In this document: positions 43,706 to 52,584 of the stretch, piece by piece
How the letters are laid out: each line of letters begins with the position of its first letter
Position numbering within the stretch: position 1 is the first letter of the stretch
NCBI GenBank assembly: GCA_014802445.1
Contig: JAAVCF010000022.1
Location: forward strand, 25,099-89,098
Source: Bacteroides sp.
GTDB lineage: Bacteria; Bacteroidota; Bacteroidia; Bacteroidales; Muribaculaceae
Reading direction: 5' to 3'
Length of the DNA stretch: 64,000 nucleotides
Position numbers and translations under genes: made by a program
The notes under the pieces: model-generated
Databases searched by the model: none
Told to the model about the DNA's origin: nothing
What the model saw: only the letters and a program-made list of their open reading frames with translations

Positions 43706-44836
43706 ATGGTTATCCACACTGAACTTATGAACGGCACCCTCGATGGTGCGCGCCACATTTTTGCCGGGGCCATTCCCGTTTGCCACCTCTACGTGATTCC
43801 CCGATGCCACATGTCGATGGTCAAGTCGCTCCCTGGTGCCGGGACTTGGCCTGCCGTCTATTTCCTCATTGGGGTGGATAAAAATGGCGCGGAGTGTATC
43901 TACATCGGTCAGACTTGCGATGTCGTTTCTCGCATGCAGAGCCATCTGCGCAATCCCTGGTGGCACACGGCTATGATTTTCCTCTCGGCGGCTGAGAATC
44001 TTTATGGCGACGATGTGCGTTTCCTTGAGCATCTGGCCATCAATCTCGCTCTGAGGCTTGAGAGTGTGCCTCTGGTAAATTCGTCGGTGCCCGGCATGCC
44101 TTGCATTGACCCTTATCGTGTGGATGAACTCAGGGATTTCTTCTCTCAGATGGGGCTCCTCACCTGTTTCTTTGGCAGCAAGCTTTTCAGCGGCTCCGCT
44201 CCTGAAAGGTCGGTTAAAACCAACCTTCACCCTGCCGAGGTTGTTTTATCTGAGGAACACTCTAATGACTCCGATAATGAATCCCGACATAACTCTCAAT
44301 TCTCTGCTCAGCTCGAATCCCGCGCTGGCCAACATCCTCTCTCGAACCAGCATTCGCCGCTATCTCCCGGACCCTCTGACGCCTCTTCAGGTGGAGGCAT
44401 TGCTCCGGGCGGCCATGAGCGCGCCGTCGGCGGTCAACCGCCGGCCCTGGGAGTTCTACACCGTTGCTGCACCCTCCAAGCTCAAGGCGCTGGCCGATGC
44501 GCTCCCTTATGCCAAGATGGCGGCTTCGGCGCCGATGGTCATTGTGGTGTGTGGCAATTCTTCCCGGTTTCTCGAGGGGCTCGACTCGTGCCTCTGGCAG
44601 CAGGATTGCTCGGCGGCCGCCCAGAATATCCTTCTGGCTGCCCATGCGCTCGGGCTGGGTGCGGTGTGGACATGTCTGTTCCCCCACGAGGACCGCATGG
44701 AGCCCGTGCGCCGGATTCTGGACATCCCGCAGTCTGTAATCCCGTTCTGCCTCATTCCCGTGGGCCGGCCGCTCGCTCCCCACGACCCCCTCCAAAAGTG
44801 GGACCCTTCGCTGGTTCACACCGTCCTGTGATATAA
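43706..44836 (+). CDS. GIY-YIG nuclease-domain protein whose frame runs through the nitroreductase gene
   Basis: The frame codes for 376 residues but only the first ~180 look like a real protein. Residues ~49-110 form a GIY-YIG-like domain: AVYFLIGVDKNGAECIYIGQTCDVVSRMQSHL, with the Arg and a later Glu (FLEHLAI) in place. From about residue 185 the frame has no stop while overlapping the nitroreductase gene in another frame. The residues become Pro/Gly/Arg/Ala-rich, as expected of a shadow frame in GC-rich DNA, and it ends five bases after the nitroreductase stop. A TGA in a shifted frame at about 44250 suggests that an indel may have removed the natural stop. The nuclease part is probably real; the C-terminal half is doubtful. 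Confidence 0.6.
   Translation: MVIHTELMNGTLDGARHIFAGAIPVCHLYVIPRCHMSMVKSLPGAGTWPAVYFLIGVDKNGAECIYIGQTCDVVSRMQSHLRNPWWHTAMIFLSAAENLYGDDVRFLEHLAINLALRLESVPLVNSSVPGMPCIDPYRVDELRDFFSQMGLLTCFFGSKLFSGSAPERSVKTNLHPAEVVLSEEHSNDSDNESRHNSQFSAQLESRAGQHPLSNQHSPLSPGPSDASSGGGIAPGGHERAVGGQPPALGVLHRCCTLQAQGAGRCAPLCQDGGFGADGHCGVWQFFPVSRGARLVPLAAGLLGGRPEYPSGCPCARAGCGVDMSVPPRGPHGARAPDSGHPAVCNPVLPHSRGPAARSPRPPPKVGPFAGSHRPVI
44277..44831 (+). CDS. Nitroreductase family protein
   Basis: 184 residues from the ATG at 44277; an ATG at 44265 is also possible. SIRRYLPDPLTPLQVEALLRAAM and SAPSAVNRRPWEFYTV are the FMN-binding N-terminal block, and LAAHALGLGAVWTCLFP with the proline-rich C-terminal block (PVGRPLAPHDPL) completes the fold. 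Such flavoproteins reduce nitro-aromatics or quinones with NAD(P)H, or have other reductase roles. The whole gene is overlapped by the open frame of the GIY-YIG gene. Confidence 0.9.
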   Translation: MNPDITLNSLLSSNPALANILSRTSIRRYLPDPLTPLQVEALLRAAMSAPSAVNRRPWEFYTVAAPSKLKALADALPYAKMAASAPMVIVVCGNSSRFLEGLDSCLWQQDCSAAAQNILLAAHALGLGAVWTCLFPHEDRMEPVRRILDIPQSVIPFCLIPVGRPLAPHDPLQKWDPSLVHTVL

Positions 44837-44840
44837 ATAA

Positions 44841-44871
44841 TTACGGGCTCCGGCCATGCCGAAACCCGTAA
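44841..44871 (-). terminator. Terminator between nitroreductase and rfb operon
   Basis: TTACGGG (44841-44847) pairs with CCCGTAA (44865-44871), with an inner CGGC/GCCG. On the minus strand it is followed by TTATTTATATC. Placed between convergent genes, it may serve both. Confidence 0.65.
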
Positions 44872-44902
44872 TGGTTCAGTGATATGTGTGGGTGATTGTG
44901 GT

Positions 44903-46036
44903 TCAGCGCTTTGCGTACATCTCTTCGTAGTATTTCTCGTAGTCGCCTGAGGTGATGTTGTCCATCCACTCCTGATTGTCGAGATACCATCTTACTGTCT
45001 TCTCGATGCCTTCCTCAAACTGCAGGCTGGGCTCCCATCCGAGCTCGCTCTGAAGCTTGCGCGAGTCAATGGCGTAGCGCATGTCGTGGCCGAGTCTGTC
45101 GGTCACAAAGGTTATCAGCTCGTCGCTGTGGCCTTCGGGATTGCCAAGGAGGCGGTCAACGGTCTTGATGATTACCTTGATGATGTCAATGTTCTTCCAT
45201 TCGTTGAAGCCGCCTATGTTGTAGGTCTCGGCCACCTTGCCGTGGTGGAAGATGGTGTCGATGGCGCGGGCGTGGTCTTCCACGAAAAGCCAGTCGCGCA
45301 CGTTCTCGCCTTTGCCATACACGGGCAGCGGCTTGCGGTGACGGATGTTGTTGATAAACAGCGGTATCAGCTTCTCGGGGAACTGATAGGGACCGTAGTT
45401 GTTGGAGCAGTTGGTCACCAGTGTGGGCATGCCGTAGGTGTCGTGATAGGCGCGCACAAAGTGGTCCGATGATGCCTTTGAGGCAGAGTAGGGCGAGTGG
45501 GGGTTATATTTGGTGGTCTCCGTGAAGAAGTCCTTGCCGTAGGCTTCGTGGGTGCCGGCCGATGCTTTGGTGGTGAAGGGCGCAGGGATGCCTTCGGGAT
45601 TGGTGAGCTCCAGTGCACCGTACACTTCGTCGGTCGAGATATGGTAAAACAGCTTCCCTTCATATTTCTCGGGCAGTGACTCCCAGTATTCCTTGGCGGC
45701 CTGAAGCAGTGCCAGGGTGCCCATCACGTTGGTGCGGGCAAAGGTGAAGGGGTCCTTGATTGAGCGGTCCACGTGGCTCTCTGCTGCCAGATGAATCACA
45801 CCGGTGATTTCATGCTCGCGGATGACGCGGCGCATTTCGTCAAGGTCGGCTATGTCGGCTTTCACAAAGGTGTAGTTGGGCTTATCCTCCACATCCTTCA
45901 GGTTGGCCAGATTGCCCGCGTAGGTGAGCTTGTCGAGGTTGACGATGTTGTAGTCGGGATACTTGTTCACAAACAGTCTGACTACGTGTGAGCCTATGAA
46001 GCCGGCGCCGCCGGTGATGAGAATATTATTTTTCAT
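44903..46036 (-). CDS. rfbB: dTDP-glucose 4,6-dehydratase
   Basis: 377 residues of the extended SDR family. The NAD loop TGGAGFIGSHVVRLF (residues 7-21), HLAAESHVDRSI, the STDEVYG strand, and the catalytic Tyr/Lys in SPYSASKASSDHFVRAY are present. It turns dTDP-glucose into dTDP-4-keto-6-deoxyglucose. It is the last gene of rfbACDB and overlaps rfbD by 11 bases. Confidence 0.97.
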   Translation of the reverse strand: MKNNILITGGAGFIGSHVVRLFVNKYPDYNIVNLDKLTYAGNLANLKDVEDKPNYTFVKADIADLDEMRRVIREHEITGVIHLAAESHVDRSIKDPFTFARTNVMGTLALLQAAKEYWESLPEKYEGKLFYHISTDEVYGALELTNPEGIPAPFTTKASAGTHEAYGKDFFTETTKYNPHSPYSASKASSDHFVRAYHDTYGMPTLVTNCSNNYGPYQFPEKLIPLFINNIRHRKPLPVYGKGENVRDWLFVEDHARAIDTIFHHGKVAETYNIGGFNEWKNIDIIKVIIKTVDRLLGNPEGHSDELITFVTDRLGHDMRYAIDSRKLQSELGWEPSLQFEEGIEKTVRWYLDNQEWMDNITSGDYEKYYEEMYAKR

Positions 46037-46898
46037 TTGCTTTCAGATTGATGATGCAGGTGTTGAGTGAGTCGGTCCAGTAGGGCACTCGCAGGCCGAA
46101 GGTGTTCTTGAATTTCGTCTTGTCAAGCACGGAGTAGGAGGGGCGCACCACTTTCGACGGAAATTCGTCGGAGTGACACGGCTGAATGTCGCAGCCGCTG
46201 TTGCCGGCCAGACGGGCTATCTCTTTGGTGAAGTCAAACCATGAGCACACGCCTTCGTTTGAGTAGTGGTAAACCCCTTCGTTGCCCTCATAGCGGCGGT
46301 TCTCCACAATGGTGAAGATGGCGTCGGCAAGGTCCTGGGCGTAGGTGGGGGTACCGGTCTGGTCAAACACCACTTTGAGCTCGGGCTTGGTGGCGGTGAG
46401 GCTGAGCATGGTCTTCACGAAGTTCTTGCCGTATTCTGAGTAGAGCCACGCTGTGCGGAATATCAGGGCGCTGACGCCGCTCTCGGCAATGGCTTGCTCG
46501 CCGTGGAGCTTCGTCACGCCATACACTCCGGTGGGGTTCGTCGGCTCGCTCTCGTTGCGGGGTGTGTTGCCGGTGCTGCCGCCGAACACGTAGTCGGTCG
46601 ACACATGGATCAGCGTGCCCCCTGTGGCTTTCATGGCCCGCGCAAGGTTGCCCACGGCGGTGGCGTTGAGCTTCTCGGCGAGCTCGGTGTCATCTTCGGC
46701 CTTCTCAACGTTGGTGTAGGCGGCGCAGTTCACAATGAGCTTGACGTCGTTGTCAGCCACGGCTTTGCTCACCGCTTCGGCGTCGGTGATATCAAGCTCG
46801 GCCACATCGGTGAATATGTAGGTGTCGGCGCTTTCGCGGGCGGCATTGCGCAGGCAGTTGCCAAGCTGTCCGTTAGCTCCGGTTACGAGGATGTTCAT
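46026..46898 (-). CDS. rfbD: dTDP-4-dehydrorhamnose reductase
   Basis: 290 residues. The NAD(P) loop is VTGANGQLGNCLRNA; VNCAAYTNVEKAEDD and HVSTDYVFGG follow, and the YxxxK pair is in YGVTKLHGEQA. It makes dTDP-L-rhamnose, the last step of the pathway. It overlaps rfbC by four bases and rfbB by 11. Confidence 0.97.
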   Translation of the reverse strand: MNILVTGANGQLGNCLRNAARESADTYIFTDVAELDITDAEAVSKAVADNDVKLIVNCAAYTNVEKAEDDTELAEKLNATAVGNLARAMKATGGTLIHVSTDYVFGGSTGNTPRNESEPTNPTGVYGVTKLHGEQAIAESGVSALIFRTAWLYSEYGKNFVKTMLSLTATKPELKVVFDQTGTPTYAQDLADAIFTIVENRRYEGNEGVYHYSNEGVCSWFDFTKEIARLAGNSGCDIQPCHSDEFPSKVVRPSYSVLDKTKFKNTFGLRVPYWTDSLNTCIINLKANEK

Positions 46899-47470
46899 TT
46901 TGCGTAGAGATCGATGTTGATGTCAAAGGGTGAGTCAAAGTCCTCCAGGAGGGGCTGCTTGAGGTCCTTCTCGGAGAGGATGGCCTCGGCCGGATTGATG
47001 CGCCAGTCTATCCCAAGGCTCGCATCCTGGATGGAGATGCCGCCGTCTGATTCAGGGTGATAGTAGTTGTCACACTTGTACTGAAACACGGCTACATCGC
47101 TCAGCACCGCAAACCCGTGGGCAAACCCGCGGGGCACGAAAAACTGGCGATGGTTGCTCTCGGTGAGCTCCACGGCAACGTGCTGCCCGTAGGTGGGGGA
47201 GCCTTTGCGGATGTCAACAGCCACGTCAAGCACCGCTCCTTTAACGCAGCGAACAAGCTTCGACTGGGTGAAAGGCGGACGCTGGAAATGAAGCCCGCGC
47301 ATCACGCCGTAGCTTGACATTGACTCGTTGTCCTGAACGAAATCAACAGGGCGCACTTTCTCGTCAAATTCCCGCTTGGAGTAGCTCTCGAAAAAGTAGC
47401 CTCTGGCATCTTTGAAAATCCGCGGCTCTATAATGACCACGCCATCAAGCGATGTCTTTATAACTTCCAT
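46895..47470 (-). CDS. rfbC: dTDP-4-dehydrorhamnose 3,5-epimerase
   Basis: 191 residues, a cupin epimerase. It contains IIEPRIFKDARGYFFESY, the catalytic His/Asp region GLHFQRPPFTQSKLVRC, and FVPRGFAHGFAVLSD. It acts between RfbB and RfbD. It lies 41 bases after rfbA and overlaps rfbD by four. Confidence 0.97.
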   Translation of the reverse strand: MEVIKTSLDGVVIIEPRIFKDARGYFFESYSKREFDEKVRPVDFVQDNESMSSYGVMRGLHFQRPPFTQSKLVRCVKGAVLDVAVDIRKGSPTYGQHVAVELTESNHRQFFVPRGFAHGFAVLSDVAVFQYKCDNYYHPESDGGISIQDASLGIDWRINPAEAILSEKDLKQPLLEDFDSPFDINIDLYAK

Positions 47471-47511
47471 AGTGTTGTCTGATTGGTGTTGTGGGATGTT
47501 CGGGGATGGGC

Positions 47512-48417
47512 TCAGTCGAGGTTGGGGAAGCCGGTGCGCTCCACTTCGTCAATCACCTTCATCAGGTAGCGGCCATACTGGTTCTTCAGCATCGGACGGG
47601 CAACCTCTTCAACGCGCTCGCGTGTGATCCAGCCTTGACGATAGGCTATCCCCTCAAGGCAGGCTATCTTGAGGCCCTGGCGCTTCTCGAGAACCTCCAC
47701 GTAGATTGATGCTTCGGCAAGAGAGTCGTGGGTGCCGGTGTCAAGCCATGCAAAGCCGCGCGGAAGGGTCTGCACCTTCAGCTCTCCGTCATTGAGAAAC
47801 TCCTGATTGACGGTGGTGATCTCAAGCTCGCCGCGTGCCGACGGCTTGATGCTGGCGGCCACGTCAACAACCTTGTTGGGGTAGAAGTAAAGCCCCACCA
47901 CGGCATAGTTGCTCTTGGGGTGCTCGGGCTTCTCTTCAATGGAGAGGCAGTTGCCTTCGGCGTCAAACTCGGCCACGCCGTAGCGCTCGGGGTCATCAAC
48001 CCAGTAGCCGAACACTGTGGCCTTGCTCTCCTTCTCGGCTGCCTCCACCGATGAGCGAAGCACCTGTGAGAAGCCTGCACCGTGGAAGATGTTGTCGCCC
48101 AGAACCAGACACACGGAGTCGTCGCCGATAAATTCTCGGCCTATGATGAACGCCTGTGCCAGTCCGTCGGGGCTCGGTTGCTCGGCATAGCTGAACCTCA
48201 CACCGTAGTCTGACCCGTCGCCAAGCAGACGCTTGAACCCGGGCAGGTCAGTCGGGGTCGAGATGATGAGGATGTCGCGAATGCCGGCGAGCATCAGTGT
48301 CGAGATGGGGTAATACACCATCGGCTTGTCGTAGATGGGAAGCAGTTGCTTGCTCACACCCTTGGTGATGGGATACAGTCTGGTGCCGGAGCCTCCGGCA
48401 AGCACAATGCCTTTCAT
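47512..48417 (-). CDS. rfbA: Glucose-1-phosphate thymidylyltransferase
   Basis: 301 residues. [19 protein letters not shown] binds the nucleotide, [12 protein letters not shown] the glucose phosphate, and [11 protein letters not shown] and [19 protein letters not shown] follow. It makes dTDP-glucose, the first step toward dTDP-rhamnose used in cell-surface polysaccharide. First gene of the operon, with a leader of about 80 bases after a -7 box. Confidence 0.97.
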   Translation of the reverse strand: MKGIVLAGGSGTRLYPITKGVSKQLLPIYDKPMVYYPISTLMLAGIRDILIISTPTDLPGFKRLLGDGSDYGVRFSYAEQPSPDGLAQAFIIGREFIGDDSVCLVLGDNIFHGAGFSQVLRSSVEAAEKESKATVFGYWVDDPERYGVAEFDAEGNCLSIEEKPEHPKSNYAVVGLYFYPNKVVDVAASIKPSARGELEITTVNQEFLNDGELKVQTLPRGFAWLDTGTHDSLAEASIYVEVLEKRQGLKIACLEGIAYRQGWITRERVEEVARPMLKNQYGRYLMKVIDEVERTGFPNLD

Positions 48418-48500
48418 ATAGCGTTAGCGTTTAGTCAAAAATTCATTAACACTTAAATAATTGCCTTGCCAAATCGTCCGATGATAAAGCAAATATCTGA

Positions 48501-48508
48501 CAAATATA
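48501..48508 (-). promoter_or_regulatory. -7 box of rfbACDB
   Basis: TATATTTG on the minus strand, 83 bases before the rfbA start. Confidence 0.5.
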
Positions 48509-48595
48509 GCAAAAAAAAACTAATGGTGGTATTGATAGATATAAGAAGCGGTTTTTATTACTTGTTTGGCATCGTGTTACATTTATACGGGCATG

Positions 48596-48628
48596 AAAAA
48601 TCCCGCCGGACCGGGAGGGCGGCGGGAG
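48596..48628 (-). terminator. Terminator of the rubredoxin gene
   Basis: On the minus strand TCCCGCCG and CGGCGGGA form a stem (48601-48608 with 48621-48628), followed by TTTTT (48596-48600). Confidence 0.85.
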
Positions 48629-48652
48629 TGATGGGGGAGGGGACACCGGGGG

Positions 48653-48814
48653 TCAGTCCACTTTCTCGAACTGGTCCTTGCCTACTCCGCAGAGGGGGCA
48701 CACCCAGTCGTCAGGAAGGTCCTCAAATGAGGTGCCGGGCTGGATGCCGTTCTCGGGGTCGCCAACTTCGGGGTCATACACCCAGTCGCACACTTCGCAT
48801 ACATATTTGTCCAT
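48653..48814 (-). CDS. Rubredoxin
   Basis: A 53-residue gene. [19 protein letters not shown] gives the first Cys-x-x-Cys pair (C6, C9) and [17 protein letters not shown] the second (C39, C42), which together bind one iron. Rubredoxins carry single electrons to reductases and oxygen- or peroxide-detoxifying enzymes in anaerobes. It has its own terminator. No obvious TAnnTTTG box is seen upstream. Confidence 0.97.
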   Translation of the reverse strand: MDKYVCEVCDWVYDPEVGDPENGIQPGTSFEDLPDDWVCPLCGVGKDQFEKVD

Positions 48815-48952
48815 AGTTCAGTTTTTCTTTGAGGGGTTAATAATGGGTTTTGACTTATCAACGCGCGGCGTCAGTGAATTGTTCACCAGGCTGCGGACGA
48901 GGCTAACATTTCAGCCGCACGGGTGTTAGAGAATAATAAAAGATACTGCATT

Positions 48953-49312
48953 ATGACACCTGACATTCAGATTAAGCGGGCTTATGAGCCGCAGGAGGCC
49001 TCGGATGGCTACAGGGTTTACATTGACCGGCTGTGGCCGCGCGGGCTGTCACATGCCACGTTTCATTACGATGCGTGGGACAAGGAGATTGCGCCGTCAA
49101 CGGAGCTGCGTGAGTGGTTCCACTCGGATCCTGACGGGCGCTGGGACGGATTTCAGCAGCGTTACGCGGCTGAATTGGAGGCCAATCCGGCATTTGAGGC
49201 GCTGGCGAAGGATGTGGCCGCCAGGCCAAAGGTGACGCTGCTTTATTCGTCGCACGATGCGGAGCGCAATAATGCCGTGGTGGTGCGGAATCAGCTCATG
49301 CTCAAACTGTAG
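48953..49312 (+). CDS. DUF488 family protein
   Basis: 119 residues starting at the ATG at 48953. YRVYIDRLWPRGLSHATFHYDAW and HSDPDGRWDGFQQRY are DUF488 marks, and KVTLLYSSHDAERNNAVVVRN is the conserved C-terminal block. Biochemical function is unknown. Its last 11 bases overlap the convergent reductase gene. Confidence 0.9.
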   Translation: MTPDIQIKRAYEPQEASDGYRVYIDRLWPRGLSHATFHYDAWDKEIAPSTELREWFHSDPDGRWDGFQQRYAAELEANPAFEALAKDVAARPKVTLLYSSHDAERNNAVVVRNQLMLKL

Positions 49313-49862
49313 CCCTCACGAGGCTGAGAAACCGGGTGCGGTTCTCCTCAGGGCCGTGTGAGGTGAGAGGGCAGTTGTGCCATTCAAGATTGTTCATCCC
49401 CACCACATCGAGGACGCAGCGGCGGAAGTAGTCCTCAAAGAAAGGTGCAAAGCGCTCCGTAGGGTTCTGCGAGGTGGTAAACATCAGTGTCCTGCCGATG
49501 GAGATTTTGGCGGGGATGAGCTCGCCCGCGTCGGAGTAGCCATAGGCTTCGCCGGCCAGCATCACCTTGTCAAAAAATCCCTTGACGATGGCCGGCATCA
49601 TGCCCCACCAGACGGGAAATACCATAATAAGCTCATTGCTGCCAAGCAGTGTGGTGAGATACTTCCGGGCGAGAGGGTCGGCTGTTTCGCCGCGGCTGTA
49701 GAGGCGCAGGCTCGCGGCTTCCAGAGCGGGGTTGAAACCGTCGGCATACAGGTCGATAACAGAAAAGGGCTTACCTTGTGCTTCGAGCGCAGCAGTCACC
49801 TCGCTAAGCACTGCGTGGTTAAAACTTTTATCGTAGGGGTGGGCATAAAGTACTGTGGTCAT
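49302..49862 (-). CDS. Flavodoxin-fold NAD(P)H-dependent oxidoreductase (quinone reductase-like)
   Basis: 186 residues from the ATG at 49862; an upstream extension in frame has no family similarity. VLYAHPYDKSFNHAVL is the FMN-binding N-terminus, and MVFPVWWGMMPAIVKGFFDKVML is the conserved second block of the KefF/NQO/MdaB family. It probably reduces quinones or azo compounds with NAD(P)H. It is monocistronic and overlaps DUF488 tail to tail. Confidence 0.9.
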   Translation of the reverse strand: MTTVLYAHPYDKSFNHAVLSEVTAALEAQGKPFSVIDLYADGFNPALEAASLRLYSRGETADPLARKYLTTLLGSNELIMVFPVWWGMMPAIVKGFFDKVMLAGEAYGYSDAGELIPAKISIGRTLMFTTSQNPTERFAPFFEDYFRRCVLDVVGMNNLEWHNCPLTSHGPEENRTRFLSLVRATV

Positions 49863-50029
49863 CGTTGTAATATAATTAATTGAAGGGTTAATATTGCTCA
49901 ACATCTATAACGCAATCCGCGGGCAGAGGTTCATCCCAATTATCCGACGGAGGTTGACAATGCAAATTTACACCCCCGATGATCCGAAAAGCGGACATCC
50001 TGCGGAAATGTGCGGCCAGGCATGGGAAA

Positions 50030-52174
50030 TCAATATGAGCGGATGGATTCTTTCTCCTTGCTGTCGCGGTAGACATTAGTGACTTTATTTCGTCCGAATG
50101 ACCAGGAGGCTCTGAAGGTCACGGCATGTGAATGAATGTCATTTCGCGTATTCACCACATAATCTCTGTAATAAGCCCTGGATTTTGTGATGTTCCATCC
50201 GAAGGGATCATTGACTGAAAGGGCTAAGTTCAAGCGGTTGCTGAGCAATGCGTAGCGCAGCTCAACACCTGTCAGGGAAATCGAAGAGTAATGAGTCATT
50301 CTGTCCTTCCACGGGAAGTAATGACTGAATCGGAAATTAAGAATCAAGGTTTTCTGCTTGTTTAGCATCCATGAGCTGTTAAGTTCGAGCTTGCCGCTCC
50401 AGCCATTATCATCCGCCTCTTTGAAATCCACTATCCGGGATTTGGCGGCAGAGTGGAACACTTCTCCTCCAAGCTGAAGATTCCAGAAGTGGAACAATGA
50501 ACGGCTATAGGAGGCATAGAGGCCGGTCTTGTTGGTGTTGAGACAATTCTCCGGAAGAGTGTGCTGACTTCCGTCGGGATTGAATCTCGTGACATAGCCG
50601 ATGGCGTTGTGATTATATGAGTTATAGATGACGGCATACACTCCCTTGTGACTGTAGGTTAACTCGGCGTTATGGGAAATGCATGGGGCAAGGTCAGGAT
50701 TTCCTGAAAAAAAGTCGCTGACGGTGGTGTAGTGTCTGAACGGATTCAAATCGCCGAAATTAGGGCGCATTATCCCCATTGAATACGACATCGAGAATCT
50801 GCCCGCTTCCGGTTTGTTCCAACTGAGATTAAGCGAGGGGAAGACATAACCGTAGCTCCTTCCATGGCGCATATTCTCAACGAGTTGCAAACCCTTAACG
50901 TCAGTGTGCTCATAACGGAGGCCCACTTTCCCGAACAGTGCCCCAAAGAAGCTCTTCTCCGCACTGAAATAAACCGCAGCCGTATTTTCAGAGTAATTGA
51001 AAACGTTGCTCTGCAATGGATTGGGGGTCCACTCACCGTCAATGAAGTCATTGACCCGCAGGTCAGTGCTGTTGTCAACCGCGGTGAACGCCGCTCCGGC
51101 CTCCATTCTGAAAGAGGTGAAAGGGAGGGATGCATCCAGTTTTACGGAATGGATGCGGAAGAGGTTGGAGCCGCTATCAGTGAGGCGCGAAGAATTGTCA
51201 TCATCCTGCCATGTGGCGACATCAGCAAACGAATCGGTGCGACGGTTAAAGAAGTTGTAGGTCAGGCTGAGCATTTTTCCCTTCTCGTCAATAGTCCAGT
51301 CACCGAAAGCTGTCACGGTGACTGCATTATTAGGACGAAAAGGAGATATGCTGCGTGAAAATGAGACAATTCCGTCGTCATGAGTCACGTCAACGATGCT
51401 ACTTTTCAATCGCAGCATACTGTAATTCAGAATCACGCCTGCGCTCAGCCTGTCGGTCAGCTTGTATTTGAAAAGTCCGTTGGCAGCAATTGAGCGGTTG
51501 GTAAAATGATTTCTGCGGTCAGACGTGTGGATATGGTCAGAGAAAGTGTAGGTTCTGTCCAGATTATTGATTCCTTTCAGATTCTGCCAACTTGCATCCG
51601 CCGACAGTTCAACCTTGCGGGATGTGTGGCTGACGTTTGCGCCCAGCATATAGCTGAAATCTTCCCTTACCGAGCCGTTGCCCCAGACATTTCCTCGCGT
51701 TCCATGAGATTCATTGCGAGTGGAGATGCTTATGAAAGCCACATTGGAGCCGGCTGCATATTTGGCCGGAGGAGTGGTGAGGAGTTCCACCTTCTCGATT
51801 TCTTGCCATTGGAGATTCTTAAGTCGGAGCGCCACGGCTTCCTCCGGCATCTCCAGCAGATGGCCGTCAATAATATATTTCACGGACGATTTACCGGCCA
51901 CGCTTACACGGTCGTCAGTCACAGAAACCCGAGGAATGCGGTCAAGGATTTGCACCCCATTCAATCCCACTGCAAAGGAATCGTTCTTGGCGAGATAGAC
52001 TATGCGGTCAGGCTCATGCTTGACAACCGGGCGGTTCGCAACCACCACTACCTCATTGAGCTCAAGCTCTTTTTCCCAATCAGAGGCTATGGAATCGTTT
52101 GTCGGCTGCGCAAATAGGCACATAGGGAGTGCCGCCACTGTTAATAGTAGCATATCCAAAATGTTTATGTTCAA
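50030..52174 (-). CDS. TonB-dependent-receptor-like outer-membrane beta-barrel protein
   Basis: 714 residues. A signal peptide (LLLTVAALPMCLFAQP, after a short N-terminus) is followed by a plug-like domain with LNEVVVVANRPVVKHEPDRIVYLA and ILDRIPRVSVTDDRVSVAG, then a large barrel of OMP_b-brl type. There is no SusD-like partner and no N-terminal carboxypeptidase-like domain. It is the last gene of a four-gene operon behind an ECF sigma factor, so its level is probably tied to that sigma. The ligand is unknown. It could equally be a small-receptor-type barrel outside classical TonB import. Confidence 0.85.
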   Translation of the reverse strand: MNINILDMLLLTVAALPMCLFAQPTNDSIASDWEKELELNEVVVVANRPVVKHEPDRIVYLAKNDSFAVGLNGVQILDRIPRVSVTDDRVSVAGKSSVKYIIDGHLLEMPEEAVALRLKNLQWQEIEKVELLTTPPAKYAAGSNVAFISISTRNESHGTRGNVWGNGSVREDFSYMLGANVSHTSRKVELSADASWQNLKGINNLDRTYTFSDHIHTSDRRNHFTNRSIAANGLFKYKLTDRLSAGVILNYSMLRLKSSIVDVTHDDGIVSFSRSISPFRPNNAVTVTAFGDWTIDEKGKMLSLTYNFFNRRTDSFADVATWQDDDNSSRLTDSGSNLFRIHSVKLDASLPFTSFRMEAGAAFTAVDNSTDLRVNDFIDGEWTPNPLQSNVFNYSENTAAVYFSAEKSFFGALFGKVGLRYEHTDVKGLQLVENMRHGRSYGYVFPSLNLSWNKPEAGRFSMSYSMGIMRPNFGDLNPFRHYTTVSDFFSGNPDLAPCISHNAELTYSHKGVYAVIYNSYNHNAIGYVTRFNPDGSQHTLPENCLNTNKTGLYASYSRSLFHFWNLQLGGEVFHSAAKSRIVDFKEADDNGWSGKLELNSSWMLNKQKTLILNFRFSHYFPWKDRMTHYSSISLTGVELRYALLSNRLNLALSVNDPFGWNITKSRAYYRDYVVNTRNDIHSHAVTFRASWSFGRNKVTNVYRDSKEKESIRSY

Positions 52175-52194
52175 AGAATTATCCGGTTATCGCA

Positions 52195-52581
52195 TTATCT
52201 GAATGCTTCCTCAGGCCCTTTTATGAAGAGGGTTGCCGACTTGCCAGACGGGGCTTCCTGAAACCCGATGACAATCGTCGCGTCGTTATTCATTATCCTT
52301 ACCACAATTGACCGGCCGCCTGCGCCGGTTTGTTGAGTGTAACTGTCAGCTTTCAGTTCATCCTTTGAGAGTGACTCAGCGATTTTTCTCACTATGTCCG
52401 GATTGTCCGTAACCTTCAGGATACGGTAATATGTGCCGTTGGATTTTGAGATGGACGTGCTGACGGATTTCTCTTTGTTAAATCGCCCGTCAAAGAATTG
52501 CTCCACAGTCAGTTGAGGCGGCTTTGCATATACTGCAAGAGTCACGATAATCAATGAAATAAAAATAAGGAGTCTTTTCAT
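52195..52581 (-). CDS. Small exported protein in ECF sigma operon (DUF6108-like)
   Basis: 128 residues with a signal peptide MKRLLIFISLIIVTLAVYA. The mature part has LTVEQFFDGRFNKEKSVSTSISKSNGTYYRILKVTDNP and a C-terminal strand SATLFIKGPEEAF. It resembles proteins I have seen labelled DUF6108, with moderate memory only. It stands between the anti-sigma candidate (three-base gap) and the barrel gene (20-base gap). Confidence 0.7.
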   Translation of the reverse strand: MKRLLIFISLIIVTLAVYAKPPQLTVEQFFDGRFNKEKSVSTSISKSNGTYYRILKVTDNPDIVRKIAESLSKDELKADSYTQQTGAGGRSIVVRIMNNDATIVIGFQEAPSGKSATLFIKGPEEAFR

Positions 52582-52584
52582 GGT

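Noticed and set aside
44234..44836. Dual-coding gene in the tail of the GIY-YIG frame
   Set aside because: The residues have the Pro/Gly/Arg/Ala bias of a shadow frame and no recognisable motif, so an extended accidental frame is more likely. It is kept as a finding to check.
51506..52117. Plus-strand frame of 203 codons opposite the outer-membrane barrel gene
   Set aside because: It is antisense to a well-supported plug domain and shows no motif or signal peptide.
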